Shown: positions 1-8,621, counted from the first letter of the stretch. The stretch: 64,000 bases of DNA from Vibrio sp. UCD-FRSSP16_30 (GCF_001676025.1 NZ_LZFW01000068.1:84398-148397), one strand, 5' to 3'. Program-made: numbers and translations. Notes: a model not told the origin generated them from the letters alone.

Positions 1-21
1 TACTGGCTTACTTAGCGCGAA

Positions 22-231
22 CTAAACAGCGCGAATTTGTTCTGCTTGCGGGCCTTTTTGACCTGTAGTAACAACAAACTCTACTTTTTGGCCTTCAGCA
101 AGAGTACGGAAACCGTCGCCTTGGATTGCAGAGAAATGAGCGAATACATCTGGACCGTTTTCTTGTTGAATGAAACCAAAGCCTTTAGTTTCGTTGAACC
201 ATTTTACGGTGCCAGTAGTTGTGTTTGACAT
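22..231 (-). CDS. cspA: CspA-family cold-shock protein
   Basis: A 69-residue single cold-shock domain protein that binds single-stranded RNA/DNA and acts as an RNA chaperone in the cytoplasm. The RNP1 motif (KGFGFI, residues 16-21) and RNP2-like VFAHF (residues 29-33) are both present with the usual surface aromatics (W11, F12, F18, F20, F30, H32, F33). Length equals that of CspA paralogues. The start is set by a strong GAAAGGAAAA ribosome site about 7 bases upstream. Roughly 350 bp without another gene lies upstream, consistent with the long 5' leader typical of cold-induced csp genes. Which Csp paralogue this is cannot be told from sequence alone. Confidence 0.95.
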   Translation of the reverse strand: MSNTTTGTVKWFNETKGFGFIQQENGPDVFAHFSAIQGDGFRTLAEGQKVEFVVTTGQKGPQAEQIRAV

Positions 232-378
232 TGTCAGTTTTCCTTTCTGATATAACTAAATTTGGCCTGTTGCGACCATTCAAAGAGCTTGAAATAGGTT
301 GTGTTGACAGTTGATAAATACAATAGATGACGAATCTCCAACTGCATGCAACAACATCAAAAACAAACCTTTTCTTGC

Positions 379-413
379 CTGATTTAGTCTATAGAGCAGA
401 GTCGATAAGTCAA
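379..413 (-). promoter_or_regulatory. Candidate promoter for the cold-shock gene with a ~150-nt leader
   Basis: Reading the minus strand, TTGACT (413-408) is followed after 16 bp by TAGACT (391-386). Transcription from about position 379 would give a leader of roughly 150 nt before the cold-shock start codon, the leader size usual for cspA-type mRNAs. The match to consensus is moderate, and I did not find a clear cold-box sequence. The rest of 232-584 (353 bp, shared with the divergent yhfA) shows nothing else I can assign. Confidence 0.35.
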
Positions 414-584
414 TGAAATCACAGGTATACAACCCTATACATTTTGTAAATTTGTTATGCATATTCAAGTTTTTCAACATGAAATTAAAACTTGCCTGTT
501 TTGCAATGCGATCGTCATTATTGCAGTAGTTGAGTTCATATTTGCTCTGTGTACAATATGCTAATTCTAAAAGAGGAAGTGATT

Positions 585-983
585 ATGCAAGCAACCGTAT
601 CTTGGGTAGAAGATTTTAAATTTATTGGTGAATCCCAATCGGGTCATTCTGTTGTATTAGACGGTAGTGGTGGCAAAACTGCGCCAAGCCCGATGGAAAT
701 GGTATTAATTGCCGCGGGTGGTTGTAGCTCTGTTGATGTTGTTGATGGCCTAAAAAGTGCCGATCAAAAAGTGACAGGATGTGTGGCAAAACTAAGCAGT
801 GAACGTCGTGATGAAGCGCCAAAATACTTTACTCAAATCAATATCCATTTTGCAGTATCAGGCGAAGATTTAGATCCAGCTATTGTCGCTAAAGTGGCGA
901 AAGATTCTTTAGAGAAATATTGTTCAGTTTGTCTAATGTTAGATAAGGGTGTGGAAATGACTCACTCTTGGGAAATCGTTTAA
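585..983 (+). CDS. yhfA: OsmC-family protein, YhfA type
   Basis: A 132-residue OsmC/Ohr-superfamily protein closely resembling E. coli YhfA, whose physiological role is unknown; the superfamily includes thiol peroxidases acting on organic hydroperoxides. The two conserved cysteines sit in AAGGCSS (C47) and EKYCSVC (C113). An in-frame ATG 36 bases further upstream exists, but ATG 585 has a good AGAGGAAG ribosome site at 571-578 and matches the E. coli N-terminus (MQA-V-WVE), so it is chosen. Divergent from the cold-shock gene; ends at the hairpin at 1007-1049. Confidence 0.9.
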   Translation: MQATVSWVEDFKFIGESQSGHSVVLDGSGGKTAPSPMEMVLIAAGGCSSVDVVDGLKSADQKVTGCVAKLSSERRDEAPKYFTQINIHFAVSGEDLDPAIVAKVAKDSLEKYCSVCLMLDKGVEMTHSWEIV

Positions 984-1006
984 TTCATTTAAAAATCCCA
1001 AAATAA

Positions 1007-1049
1007 AGCCCTACCGATATTTGATTGTAACAATCAACAAAGTAGGGCT
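1007..1049. terminator. Shared hairpin terminator between convergent genes
   Basis: AGCCCTAC (1007-1014) pairs with GTAGGGCT (1042-1049); inside the loop TTGATTG pairs with CAATCAA, giving a long composite stem. It lies between two convergent genes, with an A-rich stretch on the left that becomes T-rich on the minus strand, so it may terminate transcripts from both directions. Confidence 0.6.
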
Positions 1050-1075
1050 ATCGTCATTGTAAACTGGTATTTAGT

Positions 1076-1369
1076 TTACGGCTGTTTGGTCTCATCAGCT
1101 TGATTTTGCGCATCTGGGCGCTCATCTTCGTGGTTCTGGTAGTAATATTCCCAGATCTCGTATTTCTCGCTATCTGAAATCTCACAATAGGTTACGCGTT
1201 GGTTGTTCTCTGTTGCACGCTCTATATCATGATTTTCTTGTACACAATACATAGAGGCTTTGCTGGTGATGGGATCCCAGTCTTTAACTGTATATTCATT
1301 TGGCTCACTGGCGCAGCCTGCAAGTAACACAGTACTTGCCATGATAGATAGTAGGAGGATTTTCTTCAT
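1076..1369 (-). CDS. Small DUF333-like lipoprotein
   Basis: A 97-residue predicted lipoprotein. It has a type II signal peptide with the lipobox LLAGC near residue 19, then a short mature domain with two further cysteines and the pattern YC..(x19)..YC...(S/D)....EIWEYYYQ, which resembles the DUF333 (putative 'hemolysin' HlnA/YoaF) domain in spacing and in its final W-x-Y, although the last cysteine of that family is absent. The C-terminus is acidic and low in complexity. ATG 1369 is chosen over a TTG 15 bases upstream because it begins a normal lipoprotein signal (MKKILLL) and is preceded by TTTGGAG. Function unknown; probably anchored in the periplasm. Confidence 0.75.
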   Translation of the reverse strand: MKKILLLSIMASTVLLAGCASEPNEYTVKDWDPITSKASMYCVQENHDIERATENNQRVTYCEISDSEKYEIWEYYYQNHEDERPDAQNQADETKQP

Positions 1370-1501
1370 TACTTTTGGCTCCAAAGAACTAAATTATTTC
1401 AGTTTGTCTGATTTAGTGTACGAGATATCTTAATTAATTCAACAGTTAACCAATACATACATGCTAAAATAACCGCAAATACCCTGCTAGCAATCAATTT
1501 C

Positions 1502-2020
1502 ATGCGCCATTTAAAAACAACCGTACATCCAAACTTATCCCACCTTGATCAGAAAAAAATCATTAATCGACGAGCAACAAGAGCCATCGCTTTGCAAGGT
1601 AGTTCAATATTGCTGTTATACACCGAACGTTATCATGACTATTCGCTACCCGGTGGCGGAATTGATGACGGGGAAGATGTGATTGCAGGTTTAGTACGAG
1701 AGCTACAAGAAGAAACTGGGGCGCAAAATATTTGTAATATCGCCCCATATGGCGTGTTTGAAGAGTTTCGTCCTTGGTATAAAGACGATGCTGATGTAAT
1801 GCACATGCATTCTTACTGTTATACCTGTGAGGTGGATAGGGTGCTTGGAACCCCTAATTTTGAAGACTATGAAATTAAGAACGGAATGCGTGCGCAATGG
1901 GTCAATATTCATGAAGCGATAGCACATAACCAACAAACCATCGCTAACAGTGCGAAAAAGGGCTTAAGTATCGAAAGAGAGACGTTCTTGCTTCAATTGA
2001 TTGCGAGTGAGTTACTTTGA
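1502..2020 (+). CDS. Nudix hydrolase
   Basis: A 172-residue cytoplasmic Nudix-fold pyrophosphohydrolase. The Nudix box is complete: G52-x5-E58-x7-R66-E67-x2-E70-E71-x-G73, so the Mg-dependent catalytic site looks intact. The substrate cannot be deduced; candidates are nucleoside diphosphate derivatives such as NADH, ADP-ribose or oxidised NTPs. The ribosome site before ATG 1502 is weak, but no better in-frame start exists. Its end overlaps the end of the convergent K+ channel gene by 9 bp. Confidence 0.85.
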   Translation: MRHLKTTVHPNLSHLDQKKIINRRATRAIALQGSSILLLYTERYHDYSLPGGGIDDGEDVIAGLVRELQEETGAQNICNIAPYGVFEEFRPWYKDDADVMHMHSYCYTCEVDRVLGTPNFEDYEIKNGMRAQWVNIHEAIAHNQQTIANSAKKGLSIERETFLLQLIASELL

Positions 2021-2812
2021 GTCATTATTAGATGATGTTGATGAACCCTGTTCTTTAATCAGTTGTTTTATTTCATTAAGCTCAGCGTGTAATACATGGA
2101 TTTCATTTTTTAAAACGTCATGCTCTTGCTGATCGTGTTGGCTAGTTTGAGACTGTTCTTCAAGCATAAACCAGTTAGCCACCAGACCGGTAAAGGTACC
2201 AAATAAGCCAACCCCTGCCGTCATCAGCACTGCTGCCACAGCACGACCAAATGCACTCACAGGATAAAAGTCGCCATAGCCAACGGTGGTGATGGTGACA
2301 AATGCCCACCACAATGCATCGCTTGCGGTGTGTATATTCGATTCAGGTAAGCCTTTTTCAAATTGCAAAATGCCAATTGCACCAAAAATAACTAATAGAA
2401 CGGAAACACTGGCGACTATGGTAAAGGTGCCCATACGGCGGTTGTGAAATAGGTAATATAAAATGACCTTGGTGGAGCGAATCGCGCGCAATATTCTGAA
2501 AAATCGCACTAGGTGAATAAATCGCCCATAACGCAGAGCATCGACCATCGGGATACTTGACAGCAAATCAATCCAGCCCCATTTCATAAATTTGAGTTTA
2601 TTAGGCGCGCGATAAAAGCGTTGCGAGAAGTCGGCAAGAAATACAAAACAGACCAAGGTATCGATAGTAGAAAGTAGGTCTGAGACATCTTCTGGTAGAG
2701 AAAAAGCATTTTCAATAAACAGGACTATCAATACATAGATTGACAAAATAAGGGTAAGAAACTGTAGGGGTCCGAGTTCATGTTTTGCTTGTATTAATTT
2801 AGAATCAGCCAT
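2012..2812 (-). CDS. Voltage-gated-type potassium channel
   Basis: A 266-residue inner-membrane ion channel of the six-helix Kv-like class. The selectivity filter TTVGYGD is at residues 175-181, preceded by the pore helix WWAFVTIT. A segment around residues 94-113 carries regularly spaced arginines (R94, R97, R103, R106, R109, R112), as expected for an S4-like voltage sensor. The last ~45 residues are hydrophilic and predicted coiled coil, a probable tetramerisation segment in place of a nucleotide-binding domain. Monocistronic; tail-to-tail with the Nudix gene. Similar small Kv-like channels are common in marine gamma-proteobacteria; a physiological role is not established. Confidence 0.88.
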   Translation of the reverse strand: MADSKLIQAKHELGPLQFLTLILSIYVLIVLFIENAFSLPEDVSDLLSTIDTLVCFVFLADFSQRFYRAPNKLKFMKWGWIDLLSSIPMVDALRYGRFIHLVRFFRILRAIRSTKVILYYLFHNRRMGTFTIVASVSVLLVIFGAIGILQFEKGLPESNIHTASDALWWAFVTITTVGYGDFYPVSAFGRAVAAVLMTAGVGLFGTFTGLVANWFMLEEQSQTSQHDQQEHDVLKNEIHVLHAELNEIKQLIKEQGSSTSSNNDSK

Positions 2813-2891
2813 TAATTAAGCTTATTATCCTTTATCTCTTATTCATTTGATTGTATCAATTTAATGATAGAACCCGCGATATCCTTATAAT

Positions 2892-2910
2892 TAAGGTATT
2901 GATTACCTTA
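2892..2910. promoter_or_regulatory. Perfect 7-5-7 palindrome between divergent channel and exporter genes
   Basis: TAAGGTA (2892-2898), TTGAT, TACCTTA (2904-2910). A second overlapping dyad, CCTTA/TAAGG, lies just to the left (about 2883-2896). The 327-bp divergent region 2813-3139 holds this candidate operator and otherwise only AT-rich sequence in which I see no gene. Confidence 0.35.
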
Positions 2911-3139
2911 TTGTTATATCGACAGTTAAATATTGAACACTCATTGTCGGCGACCAATATTATATCGAAGTAACGTCAGTGAATATATATCATTCACACT
3001 GCGAATCATAGTCAAGTATCGCTCTGTGAGAGCCTCATCTCTAATCAATATATTTTTCTTTTAATGAACCTAATCTCTAGCATAATCAAGAAATTGTAGG
3101 TAATTTAGACAGTTCTCTTTTAAACCTGAGGCGTGAACT

Positions 3140-3760
3140 TTGGACGCAGCAACATTATGGGTGTTTATCCCTACCTTTTTATTTGTATCGATCACGCCTG
3201 GTATGTGCATGACGCTGGCCCTTGGCTTGGGGATGAGCGTCGGATATAAACGTACTTTATGGATGATGCTTGGTGAAGTCTTTGGCGTTGCAGTAGTTGC
3301 CATTAGTGCCGTTTTGGGGATCGCGACGGTGATGATCAAGATGCCGATGCTGTTTATTGCTTTTAAAACGCTTGGTGCGTTGTATTTGAGCTATCTTGGC
3401 ATTCAAATGTGGCGATCTAAGGGGAAAATGGCAATCTCGGATGAGAACCTTGAGTCTTCAAGCGCATCGAACTATGGCCTGATGGCGCAAGGGTTTATCA
3501 CCGCTATTGCCAACCCGAAAGGTTGGGCGTTTATGATTTCTCTATTACCTCCTTTTATCAGTGCTGATTACGCACTTGCGCCGCAGCTTGGTATTCTTGT
3601 TGGCATTATTATGTTGTCTGAGTTTCTATGTATGAGCCTTTATGCTTCTGGTGGCAAAGGCCTTAGGGTGATGCTTGCAAATAGTGACAACGTGAAATTT
3701 ATGAATCGGATAGCAGGTTCTTTGATGATAGGTGTCGGTATTTGGCTATTTGTCAGTTAA
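3140..3760 (+). CDS. LysE/RhtB-family amino-acid exporter
   Basis: A 206-residue inner-membrane exporter with about six hydrophobic segments. The family signature near the N-terminus is clear: PTFLFVSITPGMCMTLALGLG (the S-x-T-P-G motif), followed later by GFITAIANPKGWAF, the second conserved NPK motif. The family exports amino acids or their analogues; the substrate here is unknown. The start is TTG 3140, 9 bases after a GAGG element; the next ATG would remove the first helix and the SITPG motif, so TTG is preferred. Monocistronic. Confidence 0.85.
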   Translation: MDAATLWVFIPTFLFVSITPGMCMTLALGLGMSVGYKRTLWMMLGEVFGVAVVAISAVLGIATVMIKMPMLFIAFKTLGALYLSYLGIQMWRSKGKMAISDENLESSSASNYGLMAQGFITAIANPKGWAFMISLLPPFISADYALAPQLGILVGIIMLSEFLCMSLYASGGKGLRVMLANSDNVKFMNRIAGSLMIGVGIWLFVS

Positions 3761-3855
3761 CAGATCATGAATTATTAGATGGCTAACTGCACCGCGTATC
3801 AAATTGTGCTAATTTAATCGTGTATATCAATAACCAATAAAATGTGGAAATAGAG

Positions 3856-4206
3856 ATGTCTTCTTCATCAGATCATACAGGTAGTAGCGCCGCTTACGCT
3901 CGCAAAGAGGCGGGTTATCGCGATAAAGCGTTGAAATTATACCCTTGGGTTTGTGGTAACTGTGCGCGAGAGTTTGTGTATTCTAATCTTCGTGAATTAA
4001 CCGTGCATCATAAAGACCACGATCATACCAATAATCCACAAGATGGCAGCAATTGGGAACTATTATGCTTATATTGTCACGATCATGAGCATTCTAAATA
4101 TACCGATCATGAACGCTATGGTGTTGATCCTGTCGCAAGGGCTGACGATCATGAGGTTGCGACTCATAATCCATTTGCCGATCTTGCGAAGATGATGAAA
4201 AAGTAA
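3856..4206 (+). CDS. yajD: HNH nuclease YajD
   Basis: A 116-residue HNH-family putative endonuclease, nearly co-linear with E. coli YajD. It has two zinc-ribbon cysteine pairs (CGNC around residue 31 and CLYC around residue 75) flanking the HNH core HHKDHDHTNN, followed by HDHEH. Biochemical role is not established, although the HNH metal-binding residues look intact. ATG 3856 is used; a GTG 12 bases upstream is in frame but less likely. The gene ends just before the hairpin at 4251. Confidence 0.9.
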   Translation: MSSSSDHTGSSAAYARKEAGYRDKALKLYPWVCGNCAREFVYSNLRELTVHHKDHDHTNNPQDGSNWELLCLYCHDHEHSKYTDHERYGVDPVARADDHEVATHNPFADLAKMMKK

Positions 4207-4250
4207 AATATAATCATCACGGATTTTATTACTTGAATAGAGCAGGATCA

Positions 4251-4290
4251 AAAACGGCCAATCTGGAAACAGTTGGCCGTTTTTATTTTT
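4251..4290. terminator. Bidirectional rho-independent terminator
   Basis: AAAACGGCCAA (4251-4261) pairs with TTGGCCGTTTT (4273-4283), followed by a T-rich run on the plus strand and preceded by A's that serve the minus strand. It separates convergent yajD and add. Confidence 0.85.
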
Positions 4291-4307
4291 AGTGGTTTAT
4301 ACGTAGC

Positions 4308-5303
4308 TTAATCTATATAAGCACGCAGCTGCGCTTTGACTTCTTCATTAGCAAAGCTTTGTTCAATGCTGGTTAGATAGATGGCTTGATAGTCTTTTGG
4401 CGAAAGATAAAATAATTCGCAGACTTTTTGCACTTCCTTAGTCATCGTTGTATTTGAAACGGTTCTATTATCAGTATTGATGGTGACAGCAAGACCTTGC
4501 TTATAGAAACGTTTAGCGGGGTGAGATTCAATATTCTCTACCGCTTTTGTCTGTACATTGCTGCTAGGGCAGGTTTCTAGACCAACATTGCCATTTCTCA
4601 CCGCTTTAAAACCACCGCTATGATCAATAATATGAATGCCATGACCAATGCGTTCCGCTTTTAATAGCTCGATAGCATCTTGTACGTTTTGTCCATCGCC
4701 TTGTTCACCAGCATGGATGGTGATGTGAAATCCTTTTTTACGCGCATATTTTGCTTCTTCAACGAAGTCATGACAAAAACCAGTCAGCTCAGCACCAGCA
4801 AGATCAAAGGCTTCTACGCCGTGTCCAAGGAATTTAGCCCCTTCATCGATCACTAATTTAATGTCATCTTTTGGCATGGTGCGCAAAATACATAAAACGA
4901 AATTGCCGTGGATATCATAATCCAGTTCTGCACGCTTCATGCCTTTCACAACCGCTGCGATGATTTTCTCAACACTAAGCCCTTTGTTGACATGCAATAA
5001 AGGGGCAAACCGAACCTCAAGATACTTTACGTTTTCTTTGGCTGCATCTTCAAACACTTGATAAGAGATTTGTTCAAGAGCTTGCTCAGTTTGCATAACA
5101 AGTAACGGTAAATCAAAGCGGGTGAGGTACTGTTTTAAGTCAACACAAGTTTCCGGAGCAATCATCATGTCGCGAATAACATCAACATCTTGGCTTGGTA
5201 TTTCAATCTGTTGGATCTTTGCCAATTCAATCAGAGTTTCGGGGCGAACACTACCATCTAGGTGGCAGTGAAGGTCGATTTTTGGCAGAGAGTGAAAATC
5301 CAT
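4308..5303 (-). CDS. add: Adenosine deaminase
   Basis: A 331-residue cytoplasmic zinc enzyme converting adenosine (and deoxyadenosine) to inosine in purine salvage. The metal/catalytic motifs are all present: HCH (H12, H14) in [13 protein letters not shown] (197-200) with the catalytic Glu, HG at 221-222, and the late Asp in NTDN (D278). Length matches bacterial Add. ATG 5303 is preceded by AAAGGTGACG. Monocistronic; divergent from nirB, so the intervening 323 bp is shared. Confidence 0.96.
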   Translation of the reverse strand: MDFHSLPKIDLHCHLDGSVRPETLIELAKIQQIEIPSQDVDVIRDMMIAPETCVDLKQYLTRFDLPLLVMQTEQALEQISYQVFEDAAKENVKYLEVRFAPLLHVNKGLSVEKIIAAVVKGMKRAELDYDIHGNFVLCILRTMPKDDIKLVIDEGAKFLGHGVEAFDLAGAELTGFCHDFVEEAKYARKKGFHITIHAGEQGDGQNVQDAIELLKAERIGHGIHIIDHSGGFKAVRNGNVGLETCPSSNVQTKAVENIESHPAKRFYKQGLAVTINTDNRTVSNTTMTKEVQKVCELFYLSPKDYQAIYLTSIEQSFANEEVKAQLRAYID

Positions 5304-5524
5304 AAGTCGTCACCTTTATAAAGAGACATAAGTAAATAAAGACAATGACTTCATAATCAAAGGTTAATGGCCTTTGGTAGAAACTCCCACACCATATCAG
5401 AGGGATTATATGAAGCAATAAGGCGGATTTTAGCAACTCAATGACGCTGTTACAAACTGTTGCAGTCGTAAAAATAGTGAATTCACTAAGAATCAATGAC
5501 TTATTTGTCATCTTGTATGACAAC

Positions 5525-5540
5525 TACCCAATAAGGGTTA
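5525..5540 (+). promoter_or_regulatory. Candidate NarP/NarL site (7-2-7) upstream of nirB
   Basis: TACCCAA-TA-AGGGTTA: each half matches the TACYYMT heptamer at 6 of 7 positions, in the inverted 7-2-7 arrangement. Its centre (5532.5) is exactly 28 bp from the centre of the FNR box, i.e. at -69.5 when the FNR box is at -41.5, the same geometry as described for the E. coli nir promoter. Confidence 0.6.
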
Positions 5541-5553
5541 TATTTGTCGTAAA

Positions 5554-5567
5554 TTGATCTGGATCAA
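5554..5567 (+). promoter_or_regulatory. Perfect FNR box of the nirB promoter
   Basis: TTGATCTGGATCAA is a perfect TTGAT-N4-ATCAA FNR box. A -10-like TACAAT lies at 5589-5594; a start at about 5602 places the box at -41.5, a class II FNR-activated promoter. Transcription of nirBD is therefore probably induced at low oxygen. Confidence 0.85.
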
Positions 5568-5626
5568 TTTTGGATTGTGTTTCCTACATACAATCGCGAA
5601 AGTTATCACATTTTTAAGGAACCACT

Positions 5627-8185
5627 ATGAGCCAGATGAAGCTAGTTATCATAGGTAACGGCATGGTGGGACATCGTTATATTGAAGATCTTGTTGAAAA
5701 AACAGATGTTTCTAATATGGATATAACCGTGTTCTGCGAAGAGCCACGTATCGCCTATGATCGTGTTCACCTCTCTTCATATTTCTCACATCATACTGCT
5801 GAAGAACTCTCTCTTGTTAAAGAAGGGTTTTATGAAAAGCACGGTATTAATGTGCTTTTGGGCGAACGTGCAATTAATGTTAACCGTGCAAATCGTATCG
5901 TTCATTCAAGCACGGGTCGTGAAATTGAATACGATAAGCTCATCATGGCAACGGGTTCTTATCCTTTTGTTCCGCCTATCAAAGGTAACGAAGGCAAAGA
6001 CTGTTTTGTCTATCGCACTATCGAAGATCTTAAGTCTATCGAAGCGACGGCAAAGAACAGTACAGTCGGGGTTGTTGTTGGTGGTGGCCTACTTGGTCTT
6101 GAAGCGGCTGGCGCGCTACGTGCACTTGGCGTAGAAACTCACGTTGTTGAGTTTGCACCTAAGCTAATGGCCGAGCAACTTGACCAAGCTGGTGGTAATC
6201 AACTGCGCCAAAAAATTGAGCGTATGGGCGTTAATGTTCATACCAGCAAAAATACCTTAGAGATCGCGCCAGAAGGAAAGCAGCTGCGTAATGTGATGCG
6301 CTTTGCTGATGGTACTGAGCTTGAAACTGACTTCATTGTTTTTTCTGCAGGTATTCGCCCTCAAGATAAACTTGCGCGTCAAATGGGCTTAGATATTGCG
6401 CCTCGTGGCGGTATCGCGATTAATAACCATTGTCAGACGTCTGATGAGAGCATTTACGCCATTGGTGAATGTGCCTCTTGGAACACTCACTTTTATGGTC
6501 TGGTTGCACCAGGTTATAAGATGGCAACAGTTGCAGTCGATCATGTTATCGGTAACGACAGTCAATTTGAAGGCGCTGACATGAGCGCTAAGTTGAAGCT
6601 ACTTGGCGTGAAAGTAGGGTCTATTGGCGATGCTAATGGCAGAACTCCGGGTTGTAAGAGCTTCGTCTATCAAAATGAAGAGCTTGAAGTCTATAAGCGT
6701 TTAATCGTTTCAGAAGATGGCAAAAAACTGCTTGGCGCTGTGATGGTGGGTGATACTTCTGACTATGGCGATCTTTTGCAGCTAATGCTGAATGAGATTG
6801 AGCTTCCTGAACATCCTGATGCACTTATTTTACCTGCCCATGCTGGCGCAGAAAAGCCAACGTTAGGCGCTGATGCGTTGCCAGAAAGTGCGGTTATTTG
6901 TTCATGTTTTGATGTCACTAAAGGCCGAATCGCGCAGGCTGTTGCTGACGGTCATCATACGGTTGCTGATATCAAAGCGGTCACAAGCGCCGGTACTGGC
7001 TGTGGCGGTTGTATTCCTCTTGTGACCTCAGTATTGAATGCAGAGCTTGCTAAAGCAGGCGTCGAAGTGAAAAGCGATGTTTGTGAGCACTTTGCTTATT
7101 CACGCCAAGAGCTGTTCCACTTGATTCGCATCGAAGAAATTAAAACCTTTGATGAGCTGTTAGAAAAATACGGCAAAGGCTACGGCTGTGAAGTGTGTAA
7201 ACCGTTAGTAGGCTCTATTTTAGCGTCTTGCTGGGGCGATCATATTTTAAAACCTCAATTGGTTAAATTGCATGATACCAACGATAACTTCTTAGGAAAC
7301 ATCCAAAAAGACGGCACTTATTCGGTTATCCCTCGTATGGCTGGTGGTGAAGTAACGCCGCAAGCATTAGCCGCTCTTGCTAACGTTGCCGCTGAATATA
7401 ATTTATATACCAAAGTGACGGGTGCACAGCGTATTGGTCTATTTGGTGCGCAAAAAGACGATCTTCCTGCTATTTGGGGCAAGCTAATTGATGCAGGCTT
7501 TGAAACAGGGCAGGCGTATGCCAAAGCACTGCGTATGGCGAAGACCTGTGTTGGTTCGACTTGGTGTCGTTATGGGGTGCAAGACTCAGTTGGTCTTGGC
7601 TCAATGATTGAGAATCGCTACAAGGGAATTCGTACACCGCATAAGATGAAGTTTGGTGTTTCTGGTTGTACTCGTGAGTGCGCCGAAGCTCAAGGTAAAG
7701 ACTTAGGCATCATTGCTACGGATGCGGGTTGGAATATGTACGTGTGTGGTAATGGCGGTATGAAGCCTCGTCATGCGGACTTACTGGCGACCGATCTTGA
7801 CCAAGAGACGCTAATTCAATATATCGACCGTTTCATGATGTTTTATATCCGCACAGCTGCGCCACTGCAACGTACTTCGGTTTGGCTAGAGAACCTTGAA
7901 GGTGGTGTCGATTATCTGCGTAAAGTGATTGTTGAAGACAAACTCAATATTAATGCTCAGCTTGAAGCTGATGTAGCAAAACTTATAGAAGAGTTTCGCT
8001 GTGAGTGGACTGACACCATCAATGATCAGCAGCAATTGACTCGTTTCTCTCACTTTATTAACTCAGACATTCGCGATGATAACGTGGTGTTTGTGAGTGA
8101 GCGTGATCAACATCGCCCTGCGACTTTTACGGAAAAAAATCCGCAAGCCAAAGGCGATATTTTTCACGAAGCAGTGACTGAGTAA
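5627..8185 (+). CDS. nirB: NADH-dependent nitrite reductase, large subunit
   Basis: An 852-residue cytoplasmic enzyme that reduces nitrite to ammonium with NADH. Order of domains: an FAD/NAD(P) disulfide-reductase-like module (residues 1 to ~400, GNGMVGH at the N-terminus and GGGLLGLEAAG near residue 150), BFD-like [2Fe-2S] regions (CSCF near 424, GCGGC near 457, and a second cluster of cysteines CEVCKP near 525), then the ferredoxin-like and siroheme/[4Fe-4S] nitrite/sulfite reductase half with CVGSTWC near 640 and SGCTRECAEA near 677. All expected cysteines are present and the length is normal. ATG 5627 follows AAGGAACC. First gene of an operon with nirD (15-bp gap); FNR-controlled. Confidence 0.97.
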   Translation: MSQMKLVIIGNGMVGHRYIEDLVEKTDVSNMDITVFCEEPRIAYDRVHLSSYFSHHTAEELSLVKEGFYEKHGINVLLGERAINVNRANRIVHSSTGREIEYDKLIMATGSYPFVPPIKGNEGKDCFVYRTIEDLKSIEATAKNSTVGVVVGGGLLGLEAAGALRALGVETHVVEFAPKLMAEQLDQAGGNQLRQKIERMGVNVHTSKNTLEIAPEGKQLRNVMRFADGTELETDFIVFSAGIRPQDKLARQMGLDIAPRGGIAINNHCQTSDESIYAIGECASWNTHFYGLVAPGYKMATVAVDHVIGNDSQFEGADMSAKLKLLGVKVGSIGDANGRTPGCKSFVYQNEELEVYKRLIVSEDGKKLLGAVMVGDTSDYGDLLQLMLNEIELPEHPDALILPAHAGAEKPTLGADALPESAVICSCFDVTKGRIAQAVADGHHTVADIKAVTSAGTGCGGCIPLVTSVLNAELAKAGVEVKSDVCEHFAYSRQELFHLIRIEEIKTFDELLEKYGKGYGCEVCKPLVGSILASCWGDHILKPQLVKLHDTNDNFLGNIQKDGTYSVIPRMAGGEVTPQALAALANVAAEYNLYTKVTGAQRIGLFGAQKDDLPAIWGKLIDAGFETGQAYAKALRMAKTCVGSTWCRYGVQDSVGLGSMIENRYKGIRTPHKMKFGVSGCTRECAEAQGKDLGIIATDAGWNMYVCGNGGMKPRHADLLATDLDQETLIQYIDRFMMFYIRTAAPLQRTSVWLENLEGGVDYLRKVIVEDKLNINAQLEADVAKLIEEFRCEWTDTINDQQQLTRFSHFINSDIRDDNVVFVSERDQHRPATFTEKNPQAKGDIFHEAVTE

Positions 8186-8200
8186 TAAGGGATAGAAATC

Positions 8201-8524
8201 ATGAGTTTTGAAAAAATCTGTAAAATTGATGACATCGTACCGGGCACTGGCGTTTGTGCGCTGATTGCAGGTCAGCAAGTTGCCGTATTTAGACCTCGTC
8301 AAGAAGAGAAGGTATTTGCTATCTCAAATACGGATCCGTTTGCGCAGTCAAATGTACTCTCGCGCGGCTTGATTGTTGAGCACAAGCAAGAATTGTGGGT
8401 CGCCAGCCCATTAAAGAAACAACGCTTTAATTTAGCGACGGGTGTTTGTATGGAAGATGAACGTTTTAACGTTAAGTCTTTTAAAGCACGAGTGGTTAAA
8501 GGTTCTGTAGAAATTTCAGCTTAG
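8201..8524 (+). CDS. nirD: Nitrite reductase (NADH) small subunit
   Basis: A 107-residue Rieske-fold protein that partners NirB. As in other enterobacterial/vibrio NirD proteins, the iron-sulfur ligand motifs (CxH...CxxH) of true Rieske proteins are missing, so it is a structural or regulatory subunit. Co-directional, 15 bp after nirB with AAGGGATAG before its ATG. Its stop codon lies inside the first unit of a 14-bp tandem repeat. Confidence 0.93.
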   Translation: MSFEKICKIDDIVPGTGVCALIAGQQVAVFRPRQEEKVFAISNTDPFAQSNVLSRGLIVEHKQELWVASPLKKQRFNLATGVCMEDERFNVKSFKARVVKGSVEISA

Positions 8525-8560
8525 TACTTTTGGCTTAGTATTTTTAGCTTAGTACTGTCC
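8519..8560 (+). repeat. Three 14-bp tandem repeats across the nirD stop codon
   Basis: GCTTAGTACTTTTG, GCTTAGTATTTTTA and GCTTAGTACTGTCC start at 8519, 8533 and 8547; a further partial GCTTAG is at 8567. The nirD TAG stop is in the first unit, so every unit supplies another TAG. Confidence 0.8.
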
Positions 8561-8585
8561 AATTTAGCTTAGAGATTTAATAGCA

Positions 8586-8621
8586 AAAAGGCTTCTTGCT
8601 TAGCAAGAGTAGGGAGCCTTT
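8586..8621 (+). terminator. Hairpin between nirD and the nitrite channel gene
   Basis: AAAAGGCT (8586-8593) pairs with AGCCTTT (8615-8621), and CTTGC/GCAAG pair inside the loop. The T-run is short (AGCCTTTGAC), so it may be an attenuating or processing hairpin rather than a full stop between nirD and nirC. Confidence 0.5.

Noticed and set aside
280..480. 66-codon minus-strand frame upstream of the cold-shock gene
   Set aside because: Poor composition, no ribosome site, and it lies in the probable leader and promoter region.
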